Source: G041228335 sp964580905 (GTDB taxonomy: Bacteria > Pseudomonadota > Alphaproteobacteria > Puniceispirillales > UBA1172). Taken from it: a stretch of DNA of 64,000 bases. Below the pieces are notes generated by a model. That model ran no database searches. It was not told the DNA's origin and saw nothing but the letters and a program-made list of their open reading frames with translations. Of the stretch, positions 26,761 to 35,323 are shown in pieces; the first letter of the stretch is position 1; each line of letters opens with the position of its first letter. Where the stretch lies: the NCBI GenBank assembly GCA_964580905.1, contig CAZOLR010000001.1, forward strand, positions 101,621-165,620, given 5' to 3'. The translations under genes and the position numbers were made by a program.

Positions 26761-27729
26761 TCAATCAGAAAGCGCAGCGGTATCAGCGGCAGCCCGGGAC
26801 AGGCGGTCATTGATAGCCGTTCCGATACCGCCTGAAGGGATAGGAGCGATAGCAATACGTTCGGCCCCGGCCGCATCCGCCTGACGTAAAATATCATAAA
26901 GGCAAGCGGCCGCCTCGATCAGGTCACCGTGTTCGCTGAACGTAAAGGCCGCATGAGCCCTGATATGTTCAGTACTGCCAAAGCCGATCCAGGCGTCACT
27001 TTCCTGCGGCGCGTGCTGGTTCAGCACTAAAGGGGTGCGCGGCGCGTAATGGCTGGTGAGTTGCCCGGGGCTGAGCACATCATCCCCGGCATTTTCAAGA
27101 TCGGTCCCGGTAACGTCTCTGATCATTTCAGCGGTCACGCTCCCGGGCCGCAGGATGACTGGCTTCTGGCCGCGTGCATCTATAACGGTGGATTCAAGCC
27201 CTTCAACACAAGCGCCCGTATCCAGAATGAGGGCAAGATCAGCTATATCGCCAAGCTCCTCCTGAACATGATCTGCCCGTGTCGGGCTGATCCTTCCGGA
27301 CCGGTTGGCTGAAGGCGCGGCGACAGGCAATGCCACCTCTCTGAGAAAGGCGCGGGCCAGTGCTGATCCGGGTACACGAAGCGCAATACTGTCAAGACCG
27401 CTGGTGGCAAGGGATGAAACCGGGCAGTTGTCGCGTTGCCCGAGCACAAGGGTCATCGGACCCGGCCAGAATGCCGATGCCAGGGTTTCGGCAAGGCCGG
27501 TGGGCACGCCAAGGCTGAATGCGATTTCCGCTTCCGGAACATGGGAAATCAACGGGTTGAATGAAGGTCTGCCCTTGGCCCTGAAAATTCTTGCCACCGC
27601 CTCACCATCCACGGCATTTCCGCCGAGGCCGTAAACGGTCTCGGTCCCGAAAGCGACAAGTTTTCCTGAACGGATATGCGCGGCGGCTTCGCTGAACCGT
27701 GCTGGTTCAGCGTTGACTGTTTCAGCCAT
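26761..27729 (-). CDS. tsaC: Threonylcarbamoyl-AMP synthase (Sua5-type)
   Basis: It makes threonylcarbamoyl-AMP for t6A37 modification of ANN-decoding tRNAs. The 322-residue protein has an N-terminal YrdC domain (FGTETVYGLGGNAVDG, KGRPSFNPLISHV, PSANRSGRISPT) and a C-terminal Sua5 domain (SPGQLTSHYAPRTPL onward), so it is the long Sua5 form. ATG 27729 is preferred because GAGG lies upstream at normal spacing; ATG 27741 and further upstream codons are in frame. Its start overlaps the cysQ stop by 8 bp. Confidence 0.93.
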   Translation of the reverse strand: MAETVNAEPARFSEAAAHIRSGKLVAFGTETVYGLGGNAVDGEAVARIFRAKGRPSFNPLISHVPEAEIAFSLGVPTGLAETLASAFWPGPMTLVLGQRDNCPVSSLATSGLDSIALRVPGSALARAFLREVALPVAAPSANRSGRISPTRADHVQEELGDIADLALILDTGACVEGLESTVIDARGQKPVILRPGSVTAEMIRDVTGTDLENAGDDVLSPGQLTSHYAPRTPLVLNQHAPQESDAWIGFGSTEHIRAHAAFTFSEHGDLIEAAACLYDILRQADAAGAERIAIAPIPSGGIGTAINDRLSRAAADTAALSD

Positions 27730-28579
27730 CACCACCCTCATGTGGCGGTATCCATTGCGATGGAACTGATCCGCCCACCTTGCCCATGGCCGCAAAATAA
27801 CCGTTGAGCCGTCCCGGTTTGCCATAACGGAAAGGGGTGCCGTCGGGGCCGATCACCATCCCGCCGGAAGCTTCGACAATCGCCTGCCCGGCGGCGGTAT
27901 CCCATTCCATCGTCGGCCCGATACGCGGGTAGAGATCCGCTTCACCTTCGGCAATAACACAGAATTTGAGCGAAGATCCCACGGCGACCGACGATTTCGC
28001 GCCAATACGATGGATCCAGGCCTCAAGGGCAGGGCCGCGATGCGCCTTTGTGGCAACAACATCCGGATTCTCCTGCCGCACGTTCCGGCTTGTGATGGAC
28101 ATCGCCGGTCCCAGAATTTCAAGACTGGCATCGGTTAACGCTATGTCTTGTTCAGATATATCTGCCTGCCGCTTCCAGGCCTTTCCTTCCGCGCCTGCCC
28201 ATAACGTGCCTGTCGCCGGCGCGTAGATTACTCCCAGCACAGGCTGACGTTTATGGATCAGGGCGATATTGACGGTGAAATCCTTGCCGCCATTGATATA
28301 TCCCTTGGTGCCATCCAGAGGGTCAACGCACCAATAAGACTCAGGTTCATGATCATCTGATCCGGTATAGCTCTCTTCGGTGATGGCGGGCAGGGACGGC
28401 GCAATGTCAAGAAGCCCTGACGTGATGATCTGGTCGGCGGCGAGGTCAGCGGCGGTAACCGGGCTGCCATCGGCCTTGCTGTTGCGCTCAAAACCGCTGT
28501 CGCGGATCTTCATGATGGCATTACCTGCATTGACAGCAATGGTTTCAAGATGGGTGATCTGGGATAAGGACAAATGCAT
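27722..28579 (-). CDS. cysQ: 3'(2'),5'-bisphosphate nucleotidase
   Basis: It dephosphorylates adenosine 3',5'-bisphosphate (PAP), a by-product of sulfate assimilation and of phosphopantetheinyl transfer. The 285-residue protein belongs to the inositol-monophosphatase superfamily: metal-site motifs are ITEES, DPLDGTKGYINGGKDFTVNIAL and WDTAAGQAIVEASGG. The FINGR/YINGG variant and position of the motifs match CysQ better than plain inositol phosphatases. It is translationally coupled to the downstream tsaC gene and divergent from the SRAP gene. Confidence 0.92.
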   Translation of the reverse strand: MHLSLSQITHLETIAVNAGNAIMKIRDSGFERNSKADGSPVTAADLAADQIITSGLLDIAPSLPAITEESYTGSDDHEPESYWCVDPLDGTKGYINGGKDFTVNIALIHKRQPVLGVIYAPATGTLWAGAEGKAWKRQADISEQDIALTDASLEILGPAMSITSRNVRQENPDVVATKAHRGPALEAWIHRIGAKSSVAVGSSLKFCVIAEGEADLYPRIGPTMEWDTAAGQAIVEASGGMVIGPDGTPFRYGKPGRLNGYFAAMGKVGGSVPSQWIPPHEGGDG

Positions 28580-28691
28580 GGGTTTTCTTTCGTTAGGCGG
28601 CTTAACATGGCACAGATCGCATGAATTTGCCAGTTCAACCGCCGCATGTTATGGCTGGTGTCACCGCGTTAAGAGCAAATGGGGGAACATC

Positions 28692-29387
28692 ATGTGTGGC
28701 CGGTTTGCAAATGCCGCCTCACCGGATATGGTCCGGGCAAAATTCCGGCTGGCCTCACCGGCCCTTCATGGCGGCCCGCAAGGGATGAAAGGCCATAATG
28801 CTGAACCCCGCTGGAATATTGCCCCGAGCATGACGATAGACACCGTGATCAGCACAGGTGAGGGCACGCAACTGACCGAAATGGAATGGGGGCTGAACCC
28901 GCCCGGGCTGTCCCGCCCTTTGATCAATGCCCGTGCCGAAACAATGTTCGAAAAACAAACATTTGCGGCATCCGCCCGGCAACGGCGCTGTATTGTGGTG
29001 GCCTCAGGATGGTATGAATGGAAGGCGCCGAAACAGCCGTATTACATCCGTCCCGGCGACGGTCTGCCCATGGCCATGGCAGGTCTTTTTCGGGAAGACG
29101 AGGGCAGGAGGCAATGCGTCATCGTCACGACTTCAGCCGTGGGTGATCTGGCGGCCATCCATCACCGGTCTCCCGTGGTGCTTCAGGCGGGCCGCTGGTC
29201 GGACTGGCTTGATCTGTCTGCACATACGGATGCAGTCATGTCGCTGACAAGGCCTGAAGACGGGGTGGATCTTGAATGGCATCCCGTATCGGCCGAAGTG
29301 GGCTCAACCCGCGTCAATCACCCGGGCCTGATTGAGCGTGACGACCAGCATGGCCTGAAACCGCCTGCCCAGATGGATTTGTTCTAG
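28692..29387 (+). CDS. SRAP domain protein (YedK/HMCES-like)
   Basis: SRAP proteins form a stable thiazolidine crosslink with abasic sites in single-stranded DNA, protecting them. ATG 28692 is chosen because it puts the reactive Cys at position 2 (MCGRF), which must become the N-terminus. Other conserved pieces are RWNIAPSM, INARAETMFEK, IVVASGWYEWKAP and IHHRSPVVL (the last reads IHDRMPVIL in many members). The protein has 231 residues, a normal length. No SOS-type operator was recognised upstream. It faces away from cysQ. Confidence 0.93.
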   Translation: MCGRFANAASPDMVRAKFRLASPALHGGPQGMKGHNAEPRWNIAPSMTIDTVISTGEGTQLTEMEWGLNPPGLSRPLINARAETMFEKQTFAASARQRRCIVVASGWYEWKAPKQPYYIRPGDGLPMAMAGLFREDEGRRQCVIVTTSAVGDLAAIHHRSPVVLQAGRWSDWLDLSAHTDAVMSLTRPEDGVDLEWHPVSAEVGSTRVNHPGLIERDDQHGLKPPAQMDLF

Positions 29388-29426
29388 GAATAATTTATTC
29401 CGGGATGTATATGTTCCGGGGTATCG

Positions 29427-30080
29427 TCAGCCGATATCCCCGACAGTGGCGGCGTGGCGATGTCTTGCATAGATATGCCACAACATAAGCGCACCAGCGC
29501 CTCGATAAGGCTTCCAGGCATCACCCATATCTTGCATCTTCTGTCCGTCGGGGCGCGCATCCAGAGATTTGAGTATTTTCATTCCCTCCTGAAGTGCCAG
29601 ATCATTATACGGCCATGCGTCCATATCAAGCAGGACAAAAAGCCGGTAATTATCCGCCGTCCATGCCCCGATGCCGCGCAAAGCCACGAGTTTCCGGCTC
29701 GCCTCCTCCCCCGGCATGCGGGCAAGCGCGTCAAGGTCAAGGGTGCCGGATTCCACCGCCTCGGCCAGACCTTTGACATATTCCGCTTTGCGTGCGGAAA
29801 GCCCGGCGTCCCGGAACGCACCGTCCTTTGCTTTTGCGGCTGATGCGCTGTGATCAAGCCCTGCCTCAACCATCCGTGCCCAGACCGAGGCGGCGGCTTT
29901 GGTCGATATCTGCTGGCCGATGATGATCCGTGCCAGAGTGGCAAAACCGGGCTCAAGCGTTCGGTCCGGTGGCGGGCCAAATTCCTCCAGCGCGGCAGCA
30001 ATATCCCGGTCTTCCCCTGCCAGCGCCAGCAAAGCACCATTTTTGCCGGTCAGCACGTCTTTCATGGTTCCTGTCGGCAT
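29427..30080 (-). CDS. DNA-3-methyladenine glycosylase II (AlkA-like)
   Basis: It excises alkylated bases from DNA by base excision repair. The 217-residue protein is the short AlkA form without the N-terminal accessory domain. The helix-hairpin-helix motif LVALRGIGAWTADNYRL is followed by the presumed catalytic Asp in MDAWPYNDLALQEGMK (DIFPxxDLAL in relatives). GFATLARIIIGQQISTKAAASVW marks the start of the glycosylase core. It is convergent with the SRAP gene, so two DNA-damage genes lie tail to tail. It is divergent from the cytochrome b561 gene. Confidence 0.92.
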   Translation of the reverse strand: MPTGTMKDVLTGKNGALLALAGEDRDIAAALEEFGPPPDRTLEPGFATLARIIIGQQISTKAAASVWARMVEAGLDHSASAAKAKDGAFRDAGLSARKAEYVKGLAEAVESGTLDLDALARMPGEEASRKLVALRGIGAWTADNYRLFVLLDMDAWPYNDLALQEGMKILKSLDARPDGQKMQDMGDAWKPYRGAGALMLWHIYARHRHAATVGDIG

Positions 30081-30131
30081 GGCATCCCCCCTTTGCTTGC
30101 TGTTATCTTAAGAATGCGGCAGGATGGGAGG

Positions 30132-30821
30132 ATGAGCAAGAACGAAGACCGATCAGCACATTTTCCCCTGAAAGAAGGGGTGATCTGGGATCTGCCGCTT
30201 CGTCTCTTTCACTGGTTGCTGGTGGTGTCGGTGGCAGGGTCGATTGCCAGCGGCAAGACAGAAAACATGTTCTGGCATGAAAAATTCGGGCTGACCGTCG
30301 CAGGTCTCGTCCTCTTCCGCATTATCTGGGGTTTTGCCGGCAGTCATCACGCGCGTTTCAGCCGGTTCATGGTGCCGCCTTCCGCCCTTATACGTTACAT
30401 CCGCCGGAGGATGAAAGGGGACAGAGATCATCACCCCGGCCATGCGCCGACAGGTGCTTACGCAACCCTGCTCATTCTGCTGGTGCTCGGGGTCATGGCA
30501 AGCCTTGGCATGATGTCGAATGACGACGTGCTCTATGAAGGTCCGCTCGCCGCCTATGTCGGCAGGTTCACCAACACGGCGAGCACGCTTCACCATCGGG
30601 GTGAGATTTTTGTTTTTGCCCTTATCGCCCTGCATCTTGCGGCCATACTGGTCTATCGTGTTGCCCTTGGCATAAAACTTCTACCCGCCATGATAAAGGG
30701 GGGCAGGGACCCGCAGACACGCCCGATAACTCCAATACATCAGATATCAGGCATCGCGCTCATGGTAGTGCTGATTGCCATGATGCAGATGCTGGGGTTT
30801 CTGGGTGACAGATTTTACTGA
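30132..30821 (+). CDS. Cytochrome b561-type membrane protein
   Basis: A di-haem b inner-membrane electron carrier of 229 residues from ATG 30132, preceded by GGGAGG. Four hydrophobic spans are visible. Histidines fit the haem ligands of the bacterial/Ni-hydrogenase b561 fold: LRLFHWLLV (span 1), FWHEKFGLTVAGLVLFRIIWGF, TLHHRGEIFVFALIALHLAAI and IHQISGIALM. PLRLFHWLL and the Gly-rich spans match the DUF/Ni-hydrogenase cytochrome b group. The cytochrome c' gene is convergent 21 bp away; such b- and c'-type cytochromes often occur together, suggesting an electron-transfer pair. Confidence 0.88.
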   Translation: MSKNEDRSAHFPLKEGVIWDLPLRLFHWLLVVSVAGSIASGKTENMFWHEKFGLTVAGLVLFRIIWGFAGSHHARFSRFMVPPSALIRYIRRRMKGDRDHHPGHAPTGAYATLLILLVLGVMASLGMMSNDDVLYEGPLAAYVGRFTNTASTLHHRGEIFVFALIALHLAAILVYRVALGIKLLPAMIKGGRDPQTRPITPIHQISGIALMVVLIAMMQMLGFLGDRFY

Positions 30822-30842
30822 TCTGTAAGTAACCGCCGCCGG

Positions 30843-31265
30843 TCAGTATTTGAAAGAACTGTGGCAGGCTTTGCAGGTTGCGCTGAGCGCCTTGAACCCG
30901 TCGGCCAGCCCATCCTGATTTCCGACCTGCGCGAGAGCCGCAAGTGCAAGGGCCTTGTTTTCCGCATTTCCGGCGAGAGTTTCAAACTTTTCCCGTTCCA
31001 GCCAGATTTCAGGCCGTGCCTTGGTGTCGCCTTCATCTGATCCTTCAGGAAAGAAAGCCGTCATTTCCCGCGACCAGTCGGCGACGGCTGATGCGGCGGC
31101 GGCAATCGTTGCCATATCACCTTCGGGGATGGCTTTATTGATCGCTTTCAGGGCATCCACGTTCTGCCTGAATTTGGCTTTCCGCTCACTGATCACATCA
31201 GCATGCGCGGCAGAAAGGCTGAGGGCAAGGCTCAGGGCTGTTGTGGCAAGGGCAAGGGTTTTCAT
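30843..31265 (-). CDS. Cytochrome c'
   Basis: A periplasmic four-helix-bundle haem c protein of 140 residues. The signal peptide covers residues 1-23 (hydrophobic ALATTALSLALSLSAAHA, cleavage before DV). The mature part has the family's late haem site, CKACH at 131-135, only five residues from the C-terminus, with W64 and F71 in the third helix region. Cytochromes c' bind NO and are linked to nitrosative-stress tolerance or electron transfer. It is convergent with the b561 gene and divergent from the LysE gene. Confidence 0.93.
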   Translation of the reverse strand: MKTLALATTALSLALSLSAAHADVISERKAKFRQNVDALKAINKAIPEGDMATIAAAASAVADWSREMTAFFPEGSDEGDTKARPEIWLEREKFETLAGNAENKALALAALAQVGNQDGLADGFKALSATCKACHSSFKY

Positions 31266-31381
31266 GGGATGTCTCCGGCTGGGGTTGTATGTGGTCCAGG
31301 CTATACCTCAATATTAGGTTATGTGGTTGTCCTGACAAGTGAGCAGGTGATAGAGTGCATCTCAAAAGAGATATCACCATC

Positions 31382-31993
31382 ATGATCTTCACGTCGCTTT
31401 ATCTTCCCATGCTCGGGTTTCTGACCGTCGCGTCCTTCACGCCCGGACCGAACAATATCATGCTGGCATCTTCCGGGGTGAATTTCGGTTTTTCCCGGAC
31501 TATTCCGCATATGCTGGGCGTGACCATCGGTTTTGGCTGTATGCTTCTGCTGGCGGGGATTGGCCTTGATCAGGTCTTCCGTGCTTTTCCCCTGGCCCAG
31601 CAGGTGCTTCGTGTGGTGGCGCTTATATTCATCACCTATCTTGCCTGGGGGATAGCCCGCAGCGATGGCAGCACATCACAGGACAGTCGTGGTCGTCCGC
31701 AGTTTTTCTGGGAGGCGGCAAGTTTTCAGCTGATCAATCCCAAGGGGATTGCTGTTGGCGTGACCATGATCTCGACTTTCATTGTCCATGAAGAACCTTT
31801 TCTGGGCCAGTTTCTCATGATGCTTGGCACCGGCATGGTCCTCGCGCTTCTTTCAACAATGACCTGGGCGGCGTTTGGCGTGGTCATTCGTCACTGGATC
31901 AGGTCCCCCGGCCGTTTGCGTATTTTCAACGTGACGATGGCGCTTCTGTTGATGGTGTCGATCACACCGGTTGCGATTGATCTTTTTCAGTAA
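31382..31993 (+). CDS. LysE/RhtB-family amino-acid exporter
   Basis: A six-span inner-membrane exporter of 203 residues from ATG 31382; a GTG at 31355 is in frame but lacks a clear ribosome site. The family signature TPGPNNIMLASSGVNFGF lies in the first loop, and NPKGIAVGVTMISTF in the fourth region. Substrates of this family are amino acids such as lysine, threonine or homoserine, or their toxic analogues; which applies here is unknown. Its 3' end overlaps the convergent EamA gene by 32 bp. Confidence 0.9.
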   Translation: MIFTSLYLPMLGFLTVASFTPGPNNIMLASSGVNFGFSRTIPHMLGVTIGFGCMLLLAGIGLDQVFRAFPLAQQVLRVVALIFITYLAWGIARSDGSTSQDSRGRPQFFWEAASFQLINPKGIAVGVTMISTFIVHEEPFLGQFLMMLGTGMVLALLSTMTWAAFGVVIRHWIRSPGRLRIFNVTMALLLMVSITPVAIDLFQ

Positions 31994-32909
31994 CAGAAAT
32001 ACGTACAGCCGCGGTCTTCCGGCTCAGCCGGTATTCACGGACAGAAATGAACAGGCACGAAGCGACGATGATCATCATCCCGCTGATCTCAATGGCGGTC
32101 AGCTTTTCCGACCAGATCCACCAGCCGAGAAAACTGGCGATGGGCACCGAAAGATACCGGATAGGAACAAGGACCGCAGCTTCCCCGTGGCGATAGGCTG
32201 ACGTGAACCCGATCTGCACGAAGGACGCGCCTATTCCCAGGATCACCAGAAGGGACAGATATTCCGGAAAAATCCGCAAGACCTGTCCGGCTTCCCCGAG
32301 GAAAATTGCCAAAGCAGGGTAAAGAAGGGCACCGGTAATATTGTGCCAGAGTGAAACCGTCACCGGCTCATCCGTACGCCCGAGCAGGCGCAGCAGCACA
32401 ACAAGAAACGCCCCTGAAATGGCGGAACCCAGACCGAACAAGGCCCCGACATTCAGGCCTTCAGCAAAGGGATTGGTCAGCATGAAAATACCAATCAGCC
32501 CAAAGAACACCGCTGATCCCCGATAGATCCCCACTTTTTCCTTGAGGATGAGAGGTGACAGGATCGTCACAAAAATGGCAGAGGACTGGAACAACGCCGT
32601 CGCCTGACCGAGGGAAATATGCACGATTGCCATAAACCAGCAGCAAATACCGATCTGGCCGGTGATGATTCGCATCAACAGCCTGTCCCAGCGGCTGACG
32701 GTCAGCATCGAACGGCCCCGCGAAACAAAGGCGGCCAGGGCCAGCGGCGGGATGCTGAAGACAAACCTTAACGACAACAGCACCAGTATCGTTGCAAGAG
32801 AACTGATCTCTTTGATGATGAGAGATGTGACAACGCCGGCAAGCACCGCCATGATCATATAGGCGATACCAAGTATGTTGCCCTGAAGAAGAGGAACGCG
32901 GCTGGTCAA
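31962..32909 (-). CDS. EamA/DMT-family transporter
   Basis: A drug/metabolite-transporter superfamily membrane protein of 315 residues with ten predicted spans made of two EamA repeats (about 10-145 and 155-295). Family features include the PxxxxxRF-type LRFVFSIPPLAL and FQSSAIFVTILSPLILKEKVGIYR. It appears to start with TTG at 32909, behind GGAG 10 bases upstream; no ATG or GTG alternative keeps the first span. Upstream lie three ATATAT-type repeats. The substrate is unknown; metabolite export is the usual role. Confidence 0.87.
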   Translation of the reverse strand: MTSRVPLLQGNILGIAYMIMAVLAGVVTSLIIKEISSLATILVLLSLRFVFSIPPLALAAFVSRGRSMLTVSRWDRLLMRIITGQIGICCWFMAIVHISLGQATALFQSSAIFVTILSPLILKEKVGIYRGSAVFFGLIGIFMLTNPFAEGLNVGALFGLGSAISGAFLVVLLRLLGRTDEPVTVSLWHNITGALLYPALAIFLGEAGQVLRIFPEYLSLLVILGIGASFVQIGFTSAYRHGEAAVLVPIRYLSVPIASFLGWWIWSEKLTAIEISGMMIIVASCLFISVREYRLSRKTAAVRISVTEKDQSQPV

Positions 32910-32932
32910 ATTAAATTATCTCCTCTCTCCAT

Positions 32933-32985
32933 CATATATCCGGTCAGCATATATTCGGAAAGAGGTGTTGTCAGTATATATCAGG
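32933..32985 (-). repeat. Three short ATATAT repeats upstream of the EamA gene
   Basis: CATATATCCGG (32933-32943), CATATATTCGG (32948-32958) and TATATATCAGG (32975-32985) lie in the 80-bp gap between ptsN and the EamA transporter gene, 15 and 27 bp apart. They may be operator half-sites for the transporter, or chance in an AT-rich spacer. Confidence 0.35.
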
Positions 32986-32989
32986 TGGT

Positions 32990-33469
32990 TCAGGCGGCGT
33001 TCGAAATGCTGTCACTGTTGAGCAGGGTCCAGGCCGCGTCAACATTGGTGCAGCCCCGAAGCTCACCGGCACGGGCAGTATCACGCAATACCCTCGATGC
33101 CAGTGCAAGCGCGGTCAGATGCTCGCCACCCGGGTTTTCCGGTGCAAGCAGCATAAATACGATATCGACGGGCTTTTCGTCATTGGACTGATAGTCGATC
33201 GGTTTATCAAGAAGCGCGAGCATGGCAACGGGATTCCCTCGCAATTCTTTGGGGAAAGCACAACGCGCATGCGGGATGGCAACACCTTCACCGATGCCCG
33301 TGCATCCGATACGTTCGCGCTCAAGAATCTGGTCAAGCACGGCGCGCTGGTCAAGGTCAGGGACGGATAGGGCAATTCGCCTTACCATTTCCTGCAACAG
33401 CTGTTTTTTACTGTTCGTTTTTAGCCCGATGACAATATCATCAGGTGTCAATATTGAGCTGATCTTCAT
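32990..33469 (-). CDS. ptsN: Nitrogen-regulatory PTS protein EIIA-Ntr
   Basis: A cytoplasmic phosphoprotein of the regulatory PTS-Ntr system, linked to nitrogen, potassium and envelope control. The 159-residue EIIA type-2 domain has the phosphorylation site His67 in IGEGVAIPHARC, preceded by RERIGCTGIG, and the later segment DYQSNDEKPVDIVFMLLAPE. In many alphaproteobacteria it follows lptB-rpoN-hpf; here it follows lptB after 107 bp with neither gene between. rpoN is found instead at 12249-13562. Confidence 0.93.
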   Translation of the reverse strand: MKISSILTPDDIVIGLKTNSKKQLLQEMVRRIALSVPDLDQRAVLDQILERERIGCTGIGEGVAIPHARCAFPKELRGNPVAMLALLDKPIDYQSNDEKPVDIVFMLLAPENPGGEHLTALALASRVLRDTARAGELRGCTNVDAAWTLLNSDSISNAA

Positions 33470-33576
33470 GAGTATATGGGACGCAGGCCCTGTCTGATGA
33501 GTTCTGTTTGCCTCAGCCTGAGGCAGATGCGTTGATAGGAGATGAGGGTGGAAATGTCAATATTCAAAAAGGACTA

Positions 33577-34359
33577 TCAGCGGGTAAAGTTACTGCCGAG
33601 ATAGACATCCTGCACATTTCGGTCACTGACCACGGCATCAGGTGTGCCGGACATGATGACCCGGCCGTCATGCATGATATAGGCGCGATCAACAATGTTA
33701 AGTGTGTCACGGACATTATGATCCGTGATCAGAACCCCGAGACCGTGATTCTTCAGCTGCCCGATTAATTCCCGGATTTCTGAAATGGCGATAGGATCAA
33801 TGCCGGCAAGCGGTTCATCAAGCAGAATGAATGTGGGTCTTGCCGCCAGCGCCCGGGCAATTTCGACACGTCGTCTCTCGCCGCCCGATAAAGTCAGGGC
33901 ACTGGATGCCCTGAGATGGCCGATATCAAATTCCACCAGCAACTCTTCCAGCATGATATTGCGGATTTCCGGGTCGGATTCGATCGTCTCCAGAATGGCG
34001 CGGATATTCTGCTCGACCGTCAGCCCGCGGAAGATGCTGGCTTCCTGGGGAAGGTAGCCGATTCCAAGCTGTGCGCGCCGGAAAACAGGCACATCCGTTA
34101 TATCGGTCTGGTCGAGAAGAATACGGCCTTCGTCGTTTTTCACCAGCCCGGATATCATGTAGAAACAGGTTGTTTTCCCGGCGCCGTTAGGGCCGAGAAG
34201 CCCGACAGCCTCACCCCTTTTCACGTTGATCGTCACGTTACGGACAACACGTTTCTTGTTGTAAAACTTGCCGATCTGCTTTGCCACAAGCCCTGACATT
34301 TCAGGGTTGCTGTGCACAAGTCGCGGCTGTGTATTGTCCTGTACGGGCGTATCGTTCAT
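33577..34359 (-). CDS. lptB: LPS export ABC transporter ATPase LptB
   Basis: The cytoplasmic ATPase powers LPS extraction from the inner membrane with LptF and LptG. The 260-residue protein has Walker A GPNGAGKT (56-63), the Q-loop YLPQEAS, signature LSGGE (157-161), Walker B FILLDEP (177-183) and the switch His in LITDHNVRD. The first 22 residues are an extra, polar N-terminal extension. It is 134 bp downstream of lptA on the minus strand, a wider gap than usual for the lptA-lptB pair. Confidence 0.96.
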   Translation of the reverse strand: MNDTPVQDNTQPRLVHSNPEMSGLVAKQIGKFYNKKRVVRNVTINVKRGEAVGLLGPNGAGKTTCFYMISGLVKNDEGRILLDQTDITDVPVFRRAQLGIGYLPQEASIFRGLTVEQNIRAILETIESDPEIRNIMLEELLVEFDIGHLRASSALTLSGGERRRVEIARALAARPTFILLDEPLAGIDPIAISEIRELIGQLKNHGLGVLITDHNVRDTLNIVDRAYIMHDGRVIMSGTPDAVVSDRNVQDVYLGSNFTR

Positions 34360-34493
34360 GAGAGGTGTGATCTCTTATGGAATTAATAACTCAGAACCAC
34401 TGAGCAGTGTTACCGATTACAATACTAAATAAAAGCAATCATTACAACAGCATCTATGTGCTGTTATAAACGGGCTTGCGCCGGAAGCCGGGG
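34360..34493 (-). other. lptA - lptB intergenic spacer
   Basis: The 134-bp spacer holds an inverted repeat AACAGCA/TGCTGTT (at about 34445-34465) a little after the lptA stop. It is not followed by a strong T tract on the minus strand, so it may be a weak terminator or a processing site, and lptB may have its own promoter here. Confidence 0.3.
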
Positions 34494-35309
34494 TTATTTG
34501 GTCTTGGTGAAAACGCCGCCCACACGGCCACCTTCGGATGACAGGGTCGAGGTGCCCGCAATGGTATCGATCACGGCCTTATCGCCCTTCATGATATTGG
34601 CTTTGTCCTTCAGGGTCACGTTACCGGTCAGGTTGGCGATGCCGGTGGTCTGATCATAGATCATGTGATCCGATCTTCCTTCACGCGCCCCGGAGATGTC
34701 CGGGCTGAAAACCTCGGCATTTCCTGTTGCCATGACCGTGATGAAATCGCTCTCATCTTCGTTAAGCACCGCTTCGATACGATCCCCCTTGAGCGTGCGT
34801 CCGTTTGCCAGAACAAGCTCAGCATTGCCGATGGCGGTGACAAGTTTGCTTGCGCGGTCGTAATTCAGGCTTTCGCTTGCTTCCAGTGAATTGTTGTCAT
34901 TGACAACTTTAGGTTTGCCTCCGGTCATGATGATCTGCCCTGATGAAAGATCATATTCGATCTTCTCTGCTTTTGCGGTCAGGCCTGTCCGGATGAATTC
35001 TGCATTTCCGTGACCAATGATAAGGGAAATGCTGATCTCTTCTGTATCAGCGGCATTGGTTTCTGTTTCCTCGTAATGGGCGGTTATGACCTCAGCTTTG
35101 AGGGTCATGCCTCCCTGCTTTGCAAGGGCGTTACCAGTTGCGATGTATTTCTTTTCATTTTTGAGCCATTGCAGGCTTTTATCAGCTTCAACCGTCAGGT
35201 CGCCGCCTTCTGATGTCTGTGCATGTGCCGGTAGCGTGCCTGCAAAAGCTATGATGATGGCAACAATAAAGGGAATAAGGAGATGTGGTTTACTGAATTT
35301 TGCAATCAT
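34494..35309 (-). CDS. lptA: Periplasmic LPS-transport protein LptA
   Basis: LptA forms the periplasmic bridge carrying LPS from LptC to LptD. The 271-residue protein has a signal peptide (hydrophobic LLIPFIVAIIIAFAGTLPAHA, cleavage before QT). The OstA/LptA jelly-roll covers most of the mature part, with the recurring pattern of MTLKAEVITAHYEE, GLTAKAEKIEYDLSSGQIIMTGG, SLNYDRASKLVTAIGNAELV and RSDHMIYDQTTGIANLTGNVTL. It is longer than the E. coli protein, mainly by an extra strand pair. It lies 14 bp after lptC. Confidence 0.93.
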   Translation of the reverse strand: MIAKFSKPHLLIPFIVAIIIAFAGTLPAHAQTSEGGDLTVEADKSLQWLKNEKKYIATGNALAKQGGMTLKAEVITAHYEETETNAADTEEISISLIIGHGNAEFIRTGLTAKAEKIEYDLSSGQIIMTGGKPKVVNDNNSLEASESLNYDRASKLVTAIGNAELVLANGRTLKGDRIEAVLNEDESDFITVMATGNAEVFSPDISGAREGRSDHMIYDQTTGIANLTGNVTLKDKANIMKGDKAVIDTIAGTSTLSSEGGRVGGVFTKTK

Positions 35310-35323
35310 ATTTCAACGAGCTC

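Noticed and set aside
29387..29401. GGAATAATTTATTCC palindrome after the SRAP gene as a terminator
   Set aside because: It is a short AT-rich palindrome without a T tract, overlapping the stop codon; it may be chance.
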